This document shows, piece after piece, positions 1-8,203 of a stretch of DNA of 64,000 nt (position 1 is the stretch's first letter; every line of letters starts with the position of its first letter). A model generated the notes under the pieces. That model was not told the DNA's origin. It did no database searches and saw only the letters and a program-made list of their open reading frames with translations. The stretch comes from Corynebacterium zhongnanshanii (lineage in GTDB: Bacteria > Actinomycetota > Actinomycetes > Mycobacteriales > Mycobacteriaceae), in the NCBI RefSeq assembly GCF_014490575.1, contig NZ_CP061033.1, positions 744,001 to 808,000 of the forward strand, given 5' to 3'. A program made the translations under genes and the position numbers.

Positions 1-690
1 TGTGCCCGTCATGAGCTCGAACATCAACACGCCGGCCGAATAGACATCGGATGCCTGCGTGAGGTGCTTGCCCTGTACCTGCTCAGGGGAGAGGTACGCG
101 GCCGTTCCGATGACCTGCCCGTGGGACGTGTCCGTGGATGTGCCAATGGCGCGGACTAGGCCGAAGTCGGCGAGCTTCACATCGTGATCCTCGCCGATGA
201 GGACGTTGTCCGGCTTGAGGTCGCGGTGGATCATTCCCGTGGAATGGGCCACCGCGAGTGCCGTGAGGACCGGTTTCATCACAGCCACTACCGCGTGCGG
301 TGGCATGGGGCCGCGCTCCCGGAGCAGCTCGCGCAGCGATCCGCCTTGGACCAGCTCCATGACCAGGAACACCAATTCCTCCGCAGAGTCATCAGAGTTC
401 TCCGCGGAATGCGCTCCGCGACGCTCCTCGATGAGCGTGGTGTCCACGCCTTGGTCGAACACATTCACCAAGGACGGGTGGGACAAGCGCGCCACGGCGC
501 GTGCTTCGCGTTCGAAGCGGGTCCGGAAGGTGGTGTCATGAGCCAGCGCACTGTCCATGACCTTGACGGCAACCTCGCGGTCTAGGCGTGTATCGATAGC
601 CGCATACACGGTGGACATGCCGCCTTGTGCGATAGCAGTGGCAATACGGTAACGGCCGTCCAAGAGATCGCCGGGGTACAGGGTAGACAC
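1..690 (-). CDS. pknL: Serine/threonine protein kinase, PknL type (5' part only)
   Basis: First 230 codons of a eukaryotic-type Ser/Thr kinase; the rest lies beyond the window's left edge. Visible kinase landmarks in order: glycine loop with G23-G24, ATP-anchoring Lys43 in VAVK, catalytic loop HRDLKPDN (H155-D157, N162), DFG at 175-177, activation segment, and SPEQ at 201-204 in place of the usual APE. A short Ser/Asp/Glu-rich insertion sits at about 101-117. In mycobacteria PknL lies divergent from its substrate Rv2175c, and the same arrangement is seen here, which is the main reason for the PknL name. The GTG start at 688-690 is chosen because the protein then begins a few residues before the kinase fold. 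No convincing Shine-Dalgarno is seen. Confidence 0.9.
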   Translation of the reverse strand, partial: MSTLYPGDLLDGRYRIATAIAQGGMSTVYAAIDTRLDREVAVKVMDSALAHDTTFRTRFEREARAVARLSHPSLVNVFDQGVDTTLIEERRGAHSAENSDDSAEELVFLVMELVQGGSLRELLRERGPMPPHAVVAVMKPVLTALAVAHSTGMIHRDLKPDNVLIGEDHDVKLADFGLVRAIGTSTDTSHGQVIGTAAYLSPEQVQGKHLTQASDVYSAGVLMFELMTGT

Positions 691-778
691 GAGGTGAGTC
701 GCCGATCCTTTCTCGCTTTGTGCGCTTCCTGGGGACATTCCTGGGGACAGGGGTGATGAATATCAAGGATACATGCAC

Positions 779-784
779 TAATGT
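779..784 (+). promoter_or_regulatory. Candidate -10 element (TAATGT) of the Rv2175c-like gene
   Basis: TAATGT ends 7 bases before the GTG at 792, the spacing expected for a leaderless transcript. No Shine-Dalgarno is visible. This decides the start chosen for the gene. Confidence 0.5.
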
Positions 785-791
785 GACAGCC

Positions 792-1247
792 GTGAACAAT
801 GAAACTGACTCAAACCCAACCGCTAGCTCGGCAGCTGAGGCTCCTCGGGCGTCCGTCGCACCGGTCGAAGGCTCGAACGTGGTGGTCTCCACCGCGGCCG
901 TGGGCGGCATCCCCGAAGGCACGCGTCTGCTGGCGTTGCCGGACGCCGCGGAGAAGGCCGGCATTGTCGTCACCCGCCTGTTCGACATGCTGCGCAACAA
1001 GCAACTGATTGCCGTGCGTATCCAGGATGTCCGCTACATTCCTGAAGCCTTTTTCAACGAATCTGGTGAGGTCAACAAGTTCGTACCCGGCGCCATCGCC
1101 TTGCTCTCCGATGGTGGGTACAACAATCAGGAAATCCTGGATTACCTCTTTACCGACGACGACTCGCTTCCCGGTCGCCCAGTGGACGCCCTGCACGGCC
1201 ACCTTGCCCGCGAAGTGATGCGCCGCGCTCAGGCCATGGCTTTGTAA
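792..1247 (+). CDS. Rv2175c-like DNA-binding protein, likely PknL partner
   Basis: About 151 residues. The C-terminal RPVDALHGHLAREVMRRAQ segment is close to the end of mycobacterial Rv2175c, a winged-helix DNA-binding protein phosphorylated by PknL (family knowledge). The middle part, with VVTRLFDMLRNKQLIAV followed by a DGGYNNQEILDYLF helix, fits the same fold. The N-terminal about 30 residues are Ser/Thr/Ala-rich and probably flexible. The gene is divergent from pknL. The open frame continues up to 720, with ATG 756 and GTG 783 as other starts; 792 is preferred because of the -10 element at 779-784. Its last 98 bases are antisense to the 3' end of mptA. Confidence 0.8.
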   Translation: MNNETDSNPTASSAAEAPRASVAPVEGSNVVVSTAAVGGIPEGTRLLALPDAAEKAGIVVTRLFDMLRNKQLIAVRIQDVRYIPEAFFNESGEVNKFVPGAIALLSDGGYNNQEILDYLFTDDDSLPGRPVDALHGHLAREVMRRAQAMAL

Positions 1248-2772
1248 CAAACGCCGCAGCGGCCAGCCACCCCATCACCACGAGCATGAGCAGCACCCAC
1301 CACAGTGTGTACAGGCGGTTGTTGCCGCCGCCGTCGAACATCATGCTCAGCCACATCACGAACACGGCAACCACGTACAGGCCCCGTGCCTCACGCACCC
1401 ACAGGCCCACGAAGGCCAGGGCCGCGGCGTAGTACCACGGCAAGGTCACGGTGTTGAACACGCACGTGACCATGTAGGCCAGCGTGACACCCTGAATCGC
1501 CCGCAGGGGATCGTGGCGGAACAACCACCACACGACCACCAGTCCCACCAGCATGATGGCGGTGGAGATGGGGCGCAACGCATCCACGATCACGTTGAAC
1601 GTCAGCCCCGTCTCAAACGGAGACAAGAGTACCTGCGCAGTGGACGCGAGGAAGCTTGGAAGCGCCAACGGGTTAATGACCTTGGTATTGCCCGTGACCT
1701 GCGTGACCCAGCCCCAGGATTGACCGGAGGCCGCCGTGATGGCAGCCATCACGGCAACGGTGACCACCACGGCGAGCACGCCAGTCCATACAAGGGTGAG
1801 TAGGCGTCGGCCCGTATCCACCACTGCACGCTGACGTAGCGCGCCGGGCGCGGGGAGGGACCCGGCAATGCGCGCGACCGTGATCCACACCAGGAACGGC
1901 AGGGCGATGATTGCGGTCGCTTTCAGCGCCGTTCCCACTGCAATCAGCGCGGCACCGGCCACCAGCCCCGGCACGGGTTTCCAGGTCAGCGCCACCACGT
2001 AGCCGGTGAGTACCAGCGCCATCATCAGATTTTCGTTGTGCATGCCGCCCAGAAGATGGATCAGGCACAGCGGATTGAGCACACCAATCCACACTGCAAG
2101 GTCAGCGCGGGCGCCCATGTGCTCAGCCAGCCGAGCCACCGCCCACACCATCACCGCCACGCTGGCCAGGGACAGCAGCTTGAACGCCAGGACTCCCGCG
2201 GTGATGTTATCGCCCGTCACACGGGTGATGAGCTCACCAATCCACAGGTGCAGGGGCCCGTACGGCGTGGTGGTATTGCGCCAGTCCGCGCTGACCTCGA
2301 ACAGCATCGGGCCGGGGTTGGCGGCTGCGCCGTGCGTGTAGGCGTCGATCCCATCGCGGGCCAGCGTCCCCTGCATCAGGTAGGAGTACACATCGCGGGA
2401 CATCATGGGGCCGGCGAAGAGGAACGGGATCACCCAGCTGGCCACCGCGCGGCGTCGAAGGGGAGCACCGTCGCGCCACATGTGGCCGCCCACGCTGATC
2501 CAGCTGACGATCAGTAGGGCGATGGCGATCCAGAACACCACCGTTAAAATGCCCTGCATGTGGCCGCTGGTGAAGGACGTGAGCCCCAGCAGGTGCATGA
2601 TGCCACCGCGGATGCGCGGGGCGCCGACCGCATGCGAGCACAGCGCGATGATGATGCTGCCGACCAGCCCGATGGTGATGGCTGAGTCGTAACTGATCGC
2701 ACGGAATCTGTGCGCCCAGTGGTCCAGCAGCGCACGGGTGAAGGATGTGCTTGTGGACGTGCTTGTGCTCAT
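1150..2772 (-). CDS. mptA: Alpha-(1->6)-mannosyltransferase MptA (lipomannan core)
   Basis: A 540-residue polytopic membrane glycosyltransferase of the GT-C type with about 12 hydrophobic segments. It extends the alpha-1,6-mannan backbone of lipomannan/lipoarabinomannan outside the membrane from polyprenyl-phosphate mannose (family knowledge). The periplasmic loop between the early membrane segments carries SRDVYSYLMQG and a downstream YGPLHLWIGE, typical of this family. Synteny with mycobacterial mptA next to the Rv2175c and GGPP synthase genes supports the call. The start overlaps the crtI stop by 4 bases, so translation is probably coupled. The last about 33 residues form a basic Arg/Gly tail encoded antisense to the neighbouring gene and look like a late extension. 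Confidence 0.9.
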   Translation of the reverse strand: MSTSTSTSTSFTRALLDHWAHRFRAISYDSAITIGLVGSIIIALCSHAVGAPRIRGGIMHLLGLTSFTSGHMQGILTVVFWIAIALLIVSWISVGGHMWRDGAPLRRRAVASWVIPFLFAGPMMSRDVYSYLMQGTLARDGIDAYTHGAAANPGPMLFEVSADWRNTTTPYGPLHLWIGELITRVTGDNITAGVLAFKLLSLASVAVMVWAVARLAEHMGARADLAVWIGVLNPLCLIHLLGGMHNENLMMALVLTGYVVALTWKPVPGLVAGAALIAVGTALKATAIIALPFLVWITVARIAGSLPAPGALRQRAVVDTGRRLLTLVWTGVLAVVVTVAVMAAITAASGQSWGWVTQVTGNTKVINPLALPSFLASTAQVLLSPFETGLTFNVIVDALRPISTAIMLVGLVVVWWLFRHDPLRAIQGVTLAYMVTCVFNTVTLPWYYAAALAFVGLWVREARGLYVVAVFVMWLSMMFDGGGNNRLYTLWWVLLMLVVMGWLAAAAFVTKPWPERGASLRGQGGRAGRPLGDREASRRR

Positions 2773-4451
2773 CGCACTCCACCTCCTGTGATGCGGCGTG
2801 CTGCCAGCGCGCCCGAGATAATCGCGGTCGGCACGCCCACGCCCGGGGTGGTGCTGGACCCGGCGACCACCAGGTTGTTGTAGCCAAACGCGGGGTAGTT
2901 CTTGGACCTAAACGGGCCAGTTTGGAGCAGGGTATGCGCCGCGGCAAACGGCGTGCCCGCACCGTACTGGTGCTCCCGGGCGTAGCTGGTGGGGGTGTCC
3001 ACGCGGGCGATGGCGATGTTGTCTGCAATGCCGTGGTAGCCGCGCTGCTCCAGCACGTCCAGAATCTCGCGCACATAGTGCTGCTGCAGCACATCCCAGT
3101 CGATGGAGGCGGACTGCAGATTGGGCGCCGGCGCCAGAATGCTGATCGGCTCATAGCGCACACCGTTGTTCGTCTCCACGCGCTCAGGCACCGTGCAGGC
3201 CGGACGCGTGATCAGCAAGGAGGGATCGGACATGATCTTTCCCGCCCCATTCTTCGCGGTCAGCTCCTCAAATGTCTGATCCCACTGCTCACCGAAACTG
3301 ATCGTGTGGTGCTGCTGGGACGCCCACTGCTCGCTGACCTCCGTGGGGATCGTCGCCTGAATAACCACCGCCGACGGCGAGTACGTGATCTTCTTCAGCG
3401 CATCCTGGCGCCCCAGCCACCCCGCCGTGATGGGGAGATCGACCGTGGAAATCACGGCGTCCGTTGCAATTTTTTCCCCCGACGCCAACTCCACGTTCGT
3501 TACGCTCACACTATCTGTGTGAAGCCGTGCGACAGGAGAGTTGAGACGCAACGTTCCCCCAGCCGTGGTGAACGCCTTGGCGAGGAACTCGGCGGTATCT
3601 CCAATGGAGAAGGACGGGTAATACACGCCCATGGACGTGTCCATGTGCGAGATGACGGAGTACACGGCCAAGGCCTTGCTGGGGGCGGTGCCCACATAGA
3701 GAGCCTGGAAGGTAAACATGCGTTCCAGCTCGGGATCCTGGAGCTGCTGCGCGCACGCGTGGCCCAGCCGGCCGAACGCACCAGCGGAGAGCAGCCGCAG
3801 CATCGAGGAGGCAGACGCCGGCGTGGCGACCACATCCAGGAGGCTATCGAAGTCCGAGGCGAGAAAATGCTCGTAGGCCAGGGTGAACATGGACTCAGCC
3901 CAGGCGCGGTGCGTGTCATAGCCGTCGATCAGACGTGTGACGTCCGGGGCAGTCTCACGGCACTGGAACTTGTCGGTGGCGAAGCGCCGTAGTTCCTTGT
4001 GCATGCTGTCCGGGTCGGAAAAGAGGGTGATGTGGCGGCCGGAGGCGAACTCTCCCCGGTACGCGGGGGCCAGACGAGTGTGCCCCCATCGGGTGCCGTT
4101 ATCCAGCACCAGGTCGCGAGGGTTGATACCGGCGGACGCGATGGCCGATTCCGCCAGCTGAGGCATGGTGAGAACGGTCGCGCCGGTATCAGCAAAGAAG
4201 TCTCCATGGGCGGAAGTGAGGTGTTCGGTTCGGCATCGACCTCCCACACCGGAAGCTGCCTCCACGATGGTGACGTCCTTTCCCGCGGCCCGAAGCCTGA
4301 GACCAGCGGAAAGTCCCGAAAGGCCGGCGCCGATGATGAGCACACTGTTGGCGTCGTTAATACGTTTACGGGTGGTTGCGCGGGTCATCGGGATCAACGG
4401 GCGAGGGAGCTTCAGGTGCCGGCGATCGGAAACAGGGGAAGACTTAGGCAT
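2769..4451 (-). CDS. crtI: Phytoene desaturase family FAD oxidoreductase (CrtI-like)
   Basis: A 560-residue flavoprotein. A dinucleotide-binding GAGLSG motif at residues 41-46 is followed by a VTIVEA strand end, and the C-terminus has the family's second FAD signature, NLVVAGSSTTPGVGVPTAI. These ends are typical of CrtI-type carotenoid desaturases, which introduce double bases into phytoene-like isoprenoids. It sits between the GGPP synthase gene upstream and mptA downstream, with a 4-base overlap into mptA. No phytoene synthase (crtB) is in the window, so the true substrate is unknown. Met22 is an alternative start; the ATG at 4451 follows an AAGGA at a long spacing. The desaturase family is secure, the carotenoid role is inferred. 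Confidence 0.8.
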   Translation of the reverse strand: MPKSSPVSDRRHLKLPRPLIPMTRATTRKRINDANSVLIIGAGLSGLSAGLRLRAAGKDVTIVEAASGVGGRCRTEHLTSAHGDFFADTGATVLTMPQLAESAIASAGINPRDLVLDNGTRWGHTRLAPAYRGEFASGRHITLFSDPDSMHKELRRFATDKFQCRETAPDVTRLIDGYDTHRAWAESMFTLAYEHFLASDFDSLLDVVATPASASSMLRLLSAGAFGRLGHACAQQLQDPELERMFTFQALYVGTAPSKALAVYSVISHMDTSMGVYYPSFSIGDTAEFLAKAFTTAGGTLRLNSPVARLHTDSVSVTNVELASGEKIATDAVISTVDLPITAGWLGRQDALKKITYSPSAVVIQATIPTEVSEQWASQQHHTISFGEQWDQTFEELTAKNGAGKIMSDPSLLITRPACTVPERVETNNGVRYEPISILAPAPNLQSASIDWDVLQQHYVREILDVLEQRGYHGIADNIAIARVDTPTSYAREHQYGAGTPFAAAHTLLQTGPFRSKNYPAFGYNNLVVAGSSTTPGVGVPTAIISGALAARRITGGGVR

Positions 4452-4523
4452 GGCGGGCGCGGTCCTTGGTGTGTCAGTGCTTCACGGCTAGAAGGGGGTG
4501 AAGGGCTAGCAGAGCTAGTAGGT

Positions 4524-5678
4524 TTAGAACGTTCGATGGGTGAGTGTTCGGGCAAAACGCGACAGTTCCTGGGTGAGCTCATCGGACAGGCTGGCGGTGT
4601 TGATCAGCTCGATGGCTCGGGAGGAATGCTGGTCGATGAGGCTTTCCACTCGGGAGGCAGCGCCCGTGTCATGGATGATCTGGCGCAGGGCATTGACGCT
4701 GTCCTCGCCGGCGTCGCCCGCAGGAATCGTTCCGAGGTGAGCGCGCAAGGTGCGTTCTTGCTCTGGCGTTGCCTGCTCGAGCGCGAAGTTGATGAGGGTG
4801 GTGCGCTTGCCGGAGCGTAGGTCGTCGCCGGAGGGCTTGCCGGTGACATCGGGGTCCCCGAACACACCCAGCTGGTCATCGCGGAGCTGGAAGGCCACGC
4901 CGATGTCGTGGCCGATCCGGCGGAGCCGGGTGATGAGCTCGTCCGGGGCGCCGGCGATCGACGCCCCGATGTGCAGTGGACGCGCCACGGTATAGGACGC
5001 GGTCTTATACGTGATGACGTCCATGGAATCCTCCACGAACTCGCTGCCGTTGGCCTCGAGCGCGATGTCGAGCATTTGGCCCGAGATCACCTCGGTGCGC
5101 ATGGCACGCCATGGGCCGAGGGAACGGCGCAGGGCCTCTGCGCCGATGCCGGAGGTCGTGAACATGTCATCAGCCCAGGCCAGGGCCAGATCGCCGATAA
5201 GGATGGCTTGGCTGATGCCGTAATGTGCAGAGTCGCCCAGCCAGCCGTCGCTGGAATGCTGACGCTCGAAAGTGCGGTGGGCGGTGGGGTGGCCGCGCCG
5301 GGTATCAGATTTATCGATGATGTCATCGTGAATCAGGGCGCAGGCCTGGATGAACTCCAGAGAGGAAATTGCGGTCAAAGCACTGTCTGCGGTGAGCGTG
5401 TTGTCTGCGGTGGATGGGGCTCCTGGAGAGGCGGACGGGGTGTGACCGCCGGCTTCTAGACCCGCTTTGACGCCCGCCCAAGCGAAGGTGGGGCGGACGC
5501 GCTTACCCCCAGAGGTGACGAAATCGCTGAGTACAGTGATGGCCTGGGAGACCAGGGGGTTGATGTAGGAAAACTCTTCGTGAGAATCGACAAAGTACTG
5601 ATGGAGGCGCGTATTCACTGCCTGCGGAACGTCCTGCAGTGGTGATTGAAGTGTCCAGTTCTCTCCAAGAGTGCTCAT
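4524..5678 (-). CDS. idsA: Geranylgeranyl diphosphate synthase type polyprenyl synthetase
   Basis: A 384-residue trans-isoprenyl diphosphate synthase. The first Asp-rich motif is HDDIID (D118, D119, D122) and the second is RDDQLGVFGD (D267-D268); both coordinate Mg and the substrate diphosphate. GGKRVRP near 57-63 is the isopentenyl-diphosphate binding loop. Product is probably GGPP, from which polyprenyl carriers and carotenoids derive. A Ser/Ala/Thr-rich insertion at about 78-101 is unusual. It is the first gene of the minus-strand operon idsA-crtI-mptA; 72 bases separate it from crtI. ATG 5678 has no Shine-Dalgarno but has a TAGAAT -10 element 8 bases upstream. Confidence 0.88.
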   Translation of the reverse strand: MSTLGENWTLQSPLQDVPQAVNTRLHQYFVDSHEEFSYINPLVSQAITVLSDFVTSGGKRVRPTFAWAGVKAGLEAGGHTPSASPGAPSTADNTLTADSALTAISSLEFIQACALIHDDIIDKSDTRRGHPTAHRTFERQHSSDGWLGDSAHYGISQAILIGDLALAWADDMFTTSGIGAEALRRSLGPWRAMRTEVISGQMLDIALEANGSEFVEDSMDVITYKTASYTVARPLHIGASIAGAPDELITRLRRIGHDIGVAFQLRDDQLGVFGDPDVTGKPSGDDLRSGKRTTLINFALEQATPEQERTLRAHLGTIPAGDAGEDSVNALRQIIHDTGAASRVESLIDQHSSRAIELINTASLSDELTQELSRFARTLTHRTF

Positions 5679-5686
5679 GCTTAGTG

Positions 5687-5692
5687 ATTCTA
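5687..5692 (-). promoter_or_regulatory. Candidate -10 element (TAGAAT) of idsA operon
   Basis: TAGAAT on the minus strand with an 8-base spacer to the idsA ATG; leaderless configuration. Confidence 0.6.
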
Positions 5693-5772
5693 GTGGTCTT
5701 GGGTGACAACTGTAGAACCCCTCACGACATGGTGTGGTGCCAGCCTAACGCCACTAGACAGCTCTGTTCAGC

Positions 5773-5778
5773 TAAGAT
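5773..5778 (+). promoter_or_regulatory. Candidate -10 element (TAAGAT) of metF
   Basis: TAAGAT ends 8 bases before the metF ATG at 5787; no Shine-Dalgarno. It is divergent from the idsA promoter about 80 bases away. Confidence 0.6.
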
Positions 5779-5786
5779 CTGTGGGT

Positions 5787-6755
5787 ATGCCTCCAGTAAG
5801 TAGACAAGTAGCAGTCTCTCAAGCCATATCGTCCCAGGTGCCGGGCCGTATTCCCTTTTCCGTGGAGTTCATGCCGCCCCGAGATGACGCGGCGGAAGAG
5901 CGTTTGTGGAATTGCGCGGAAGCCTTCCACGATTTGGGTGTGAGCTTTTGTTCCATCACCTACGGAGCTGGAGGATCTACCCAGGAGCGCACCCTGCGCG
6001 TGGCATCCCAGCTGGCGGCCAAGCCACTGACGACCCTCATGCATATGACGTTGGTGGGGCACCGCCGTGACGAGCTCGTGGAGCTAATTGAAACGTTCGC
6101 CAAGGAAGGCCTGTCGAATCTGCTGGCATTGCGTGGTGACCCGCCGGGGGATCCGAATGCTGAGTGGATTCCGACGGAAGGTGGATTCACTCACGCCGTC
6201 GAGCTCATCGAGCTGGTGAAACAGACTGAGGCTACGCAGCATTTCGACATCGGCATCGCCAGCTTCCCCCAGGGGCACTACCGTGCGATTGATTTGGAGC
6301 ATGACACGAAATACACGCTGGAGAAGCTGCGCGCGGGAGCGGAGTTTTCCATCACCCAGATGTTCTTTGATGTTGATGACTACCTGCGCCTGAGGGATCG
6401 CCTGGCTGCGGCAGATCCGGAGTTTGGAGCCAAACCGATCATCCCGGGGCTCATGCCAATCACGTCGATTCGCGGCGTGCGCCGGCAAATGGAGCTTGCC
6501 GGGTGCTCGCTGCCGAAGCCGCTGGAGGAGAGGCTCATGAAGGCTGCGGCTGGCGATGAAGTGGGCAATGCTGCGGCGGTGCGCGAGGTAGGTATCGAGA
6601 TCACTACGGCGATGGCCGAACGTTTGATCAGTGAAGGTGCGCCGGACCTCCACTTCATGACGATGAATAATGTTCACGCCACCCAGGACGTGCTGCACAA
6701 CCTGGGCATGGCACCGGCGTGGGGGCCGGATCTCGGTCACGACGCGGTGCGGTAG
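5787..6755 (+). CDS. metF: Methylenetetrahydrofolate reductase
   Basis: A 322-residue MetF/MTHFR TIM-barrel flavoprotein that reduces 5,10-methylene-THF to 5-methyl-THF for methionine synthesis. FSVEFMPPRDD near the N-terminus holds the catalytic Glu (E27). LLALRGDPPGD, the FDIGIASFPQGH strand and the ITQMFFDVDDY strand are standard family segments. The reading frame extends to 5703, but ATG 5787 is preferred because of the -10 element at 5773-5778. The 3' end overlaps the convergent acetyltransferase gene by 19 bases. The same position beside the GGPP synthase gene is seen in mycobacteria. Confidence 0.93.
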   Translation: MPPVSRQVAVSQAISSQVPGRIPFSVEFMPPRDDAAEERLWNCAEAFHDLGVSFCSITYGAGGSTQERTLRVASQLAAKPLTTLMHMTLVGHRRDELVELIETFAKEGLSNLLALRGDPPGDPNAEWIPTEGGFTHAVELIELVKQTEATQHFDIGIASFPQGHYRAIDLEHDTKYTLEKLRAGAEFSITQMFFDVDDYLRLRDRLAAADPEFGAKPIIPGLMPITSIRGVRRQMELAGCSLPKPLEERLMKAAAGDEVGNAAAVREVGIEITTAMAERLISEGAPDLHFMTMNNVHATQDVLHNLGMAPAWGPDLGHDAVR

Positions 6756-7357
6756 CGCCGAAGAATGCCGAATGGGCGAGGGTCCGAAGGGAAATAGAAA
6801 TCCCTGAGGACGTCCTGGAAGCCTAGTTTGCGGTAGAGCTTCCAGGCGGCGTTATCTTCCTGGGGGACTTCCGGGGTGGAGAGCATGACAGTGTCCTGGG
6901 GAGTTCGGGTCAGGACGTCGTGGAGGAGAGCTTCGCCGATACCTCGGTGTTGTGCGGTGGGGCGCACGTGGATTTCTGACAGCTCGGCGTAGTCGCTGAG
7001 CTCCTTCGCTACGGCTTCGGGGGAGTGGCTGTGGGCTGATAAACCACGTGCGACCTGCTGGTACCACCACGAATCGGGAGTTCCCTTAAAACAGTAGGCC
7101 ACTCCGGCGACGCGTTGCCGCGGATCGGTGATGTCGGGTGCGGACGCGCTGTGGTGGATGAGCGCCATGCTGCAGGTGAAGTCTTCGCGGTGGGCATTGG
7201 CGATCCACAGGTTTCTGCGAGACAGGTGTGCGCTGGAGGGGTAGCGCATGGCCTGGAGATGGATGTCGATCAATTCATCAATGCGATGGATGAAGTGGCG
7301 TGCGTCAGCCGTGACGATGGAGACGGTGACGGAGGCATCCAGATCAGGTGGGGTCAT
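6737..7357 (-). CDS. GNAT-family N-acetyltransferase (Rv2170-like)
   Basis: A 206-residue protein. The acetyl-CoA binding core is visible as LSEIHVRPTAQHRGIGEALL (motif A, R/Q-x-x-G-x-G/A type) followed by a NAAWKLYRKLGFQ motif B, so this is a GNAT acetyltransferase. Substrate unknown. Mycobacterial Rv2170 occupies the same syntenic place between metF and the dcw cluster. The gene is convergent with metF, overlapping by 19 bases. A weak CACTAT element lies 8 bases upstream of the ATG. Confidence 0.85.
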   Translation of the reverse strand: MTPPDLDASVTVSIVTADARHFIHRIDELIDIHLQAMRYPSSAHLSRRNLWIANAHREDFTCSMALIHHSASAPDITDPRQRVAGVAYCFKGTPDSWWYQQVARGLSAHSHSPEAVAKELSDYAELSEIHVRPTAQHRGIGEALLHDVLTRTPQDTVMLSTPEVPQEDNAAWKLYRKLGFQDVLRDFYFPSDPRPFGILRRYRTAS

Positions 7358-7587
7358 AGTTGTCTATAGTGCCAAATCTCTGCGACGTGCCACCAGAGAT
7401 TGTTGAAAAATAAACTATGGAACTGGTGTTCTATTTATGTGGAATCAATGGGGAGGTTGTGTAGGGGTTGAGCTCTAGCGTATGGGTAACGCTTTTGAAC
7501 GGCAGAACATCCAGTCAGACCGATCGGAGCGGATTGCGAGAAAGCTTAGACCGCATGGTTTACAGCGAAAGGTAAGGAGTGATCACA

Positions 7588-7992
7588 ATGGCTACTCGGA
7601 TGAGTGCGCGGGCGCGTGTGGCATCAGCTCGAGCGTTTGTGGAGGATGCAGAACGTCAGCTGGAGTTGGCGCGTGCGGAGCTGCGTTTCGATCAGTCAGT
7701 GGTGTACTCCTATCGCGCAGCGCTGCGCGCCGCCGGTGCTTTGATTCAGTGGGCGGCACAGGATCGGCAACGAATCCCTCAGGGGAGCGCATGGGATAAG
7801 TTGGCCAAGCTGGATCCAGAGATGCAGCCGTGGGTGGAGGAGTTTCGCACGCTGGCCCGCTTATCGTCGCGCGCGGATATGGGGCTAGAGAAAGATTTAT
7901 CCCCAGAGCTGGCCCACTCCATCTATGTTCGGGTGTGCGCGTTTGTGGATGTGGCCAGGGGGAACGTGAAGTACTTGCCGAACGTCGCATAA
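7588..7992 (+). CDS. SAV_6107-type HEPN-domain protein
   Basis: A 134-residue, mostly helical protein. The pattern ARAFVEDAERQLELARAELR, then YRAALRAAGALIQW and a C-terminal SIYVRVCAFVDVARG, matches the actinobacterial HEPN family named after Streptomyces SAV_6107. HEPN proteins are often RNases or nucleotide binders, but the catalytic Rx4-6H motif is not present here (the only His is in AHSIY), so a nuclease role is not supported. ATG 7588 is preferred over GTG 7579 because AAGGAG lies 8 bases upstream. It stands alone, between the acetyltransferase gene and the DUF3040 gene. Confidence 0.75.
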   Translation: MATRMSARARVASARAFVEDAERQLELARAELRFDQSVVYSYRAALRAAGALIQWAAQDRQRIPQGSAWDKLAKLDPEMQPWVEEFRTLARLSSRADMGLEKDLSPELAHSIYVRVCAFVDVARGNVKYLPNVA

Positions 7993-8025
7993 GTGCGCGG
8001 TGCTGTAGGCTGGGCGTTAGTGCGG

Positions 8026-8056
8026 TTCCTGCGCAGTTACCCCCGCAGCGGGGAAC
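8026..8056 (+). other. Imperfect hairpin in the HEPN-DUF3040 spacer
   Basis: GTTCC-TGCG at 8026-8034 can pair with CGCA (8044-8047) and GGAAC (8052-8056) across a 4-base bulge, followed by AAAA. It may be a weak terminator for the HEPN gene or part of a leader. The T-run expected of an intrinsic terminator is absent. Confidence 0.25.
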
Positions 8057-8076
8057 AAAATAAGTGGCCTTACCGT

Positions 8077-8084
8077 TAGATAAT
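8077..8084 (+). promoter_or_regulatory. Candidate -10 region (TAGATAAT) for the DUF3040 gene
   Basis: A good -10 match about 120 bases before the DUF3040 ATG. No clear -35 is seen. It would give a leader of about 110 bases with a strong Shine-Dalgarno at its end. Confidence 0.35.
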
Positions 8085-8203
8085 GCAGAGGCTGCTGCCA
8101 TACACACCGACGGTGCACATGTTCGGCACTGTTGTCCAACATCTGTACTCATAGGCCACGTGCGGCACTGCGGTAGGCGAAACGATATCAAAGGAGGTAG
8201 GCG

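Noticed and set aside
2745-3992. A 415-codon plus-strand frame opposite crtI
   Set aside because: Arg/His-rich shadow frame; crtI on the other strand has both FAD motifs intact.
8026-8056. Actinobacterial 6C-type structured RNA in the HEPN-DUF3040 gap
   Set aside because: The two C-rich loops that define 6C RNA are absent; only one weak hairpin is present.
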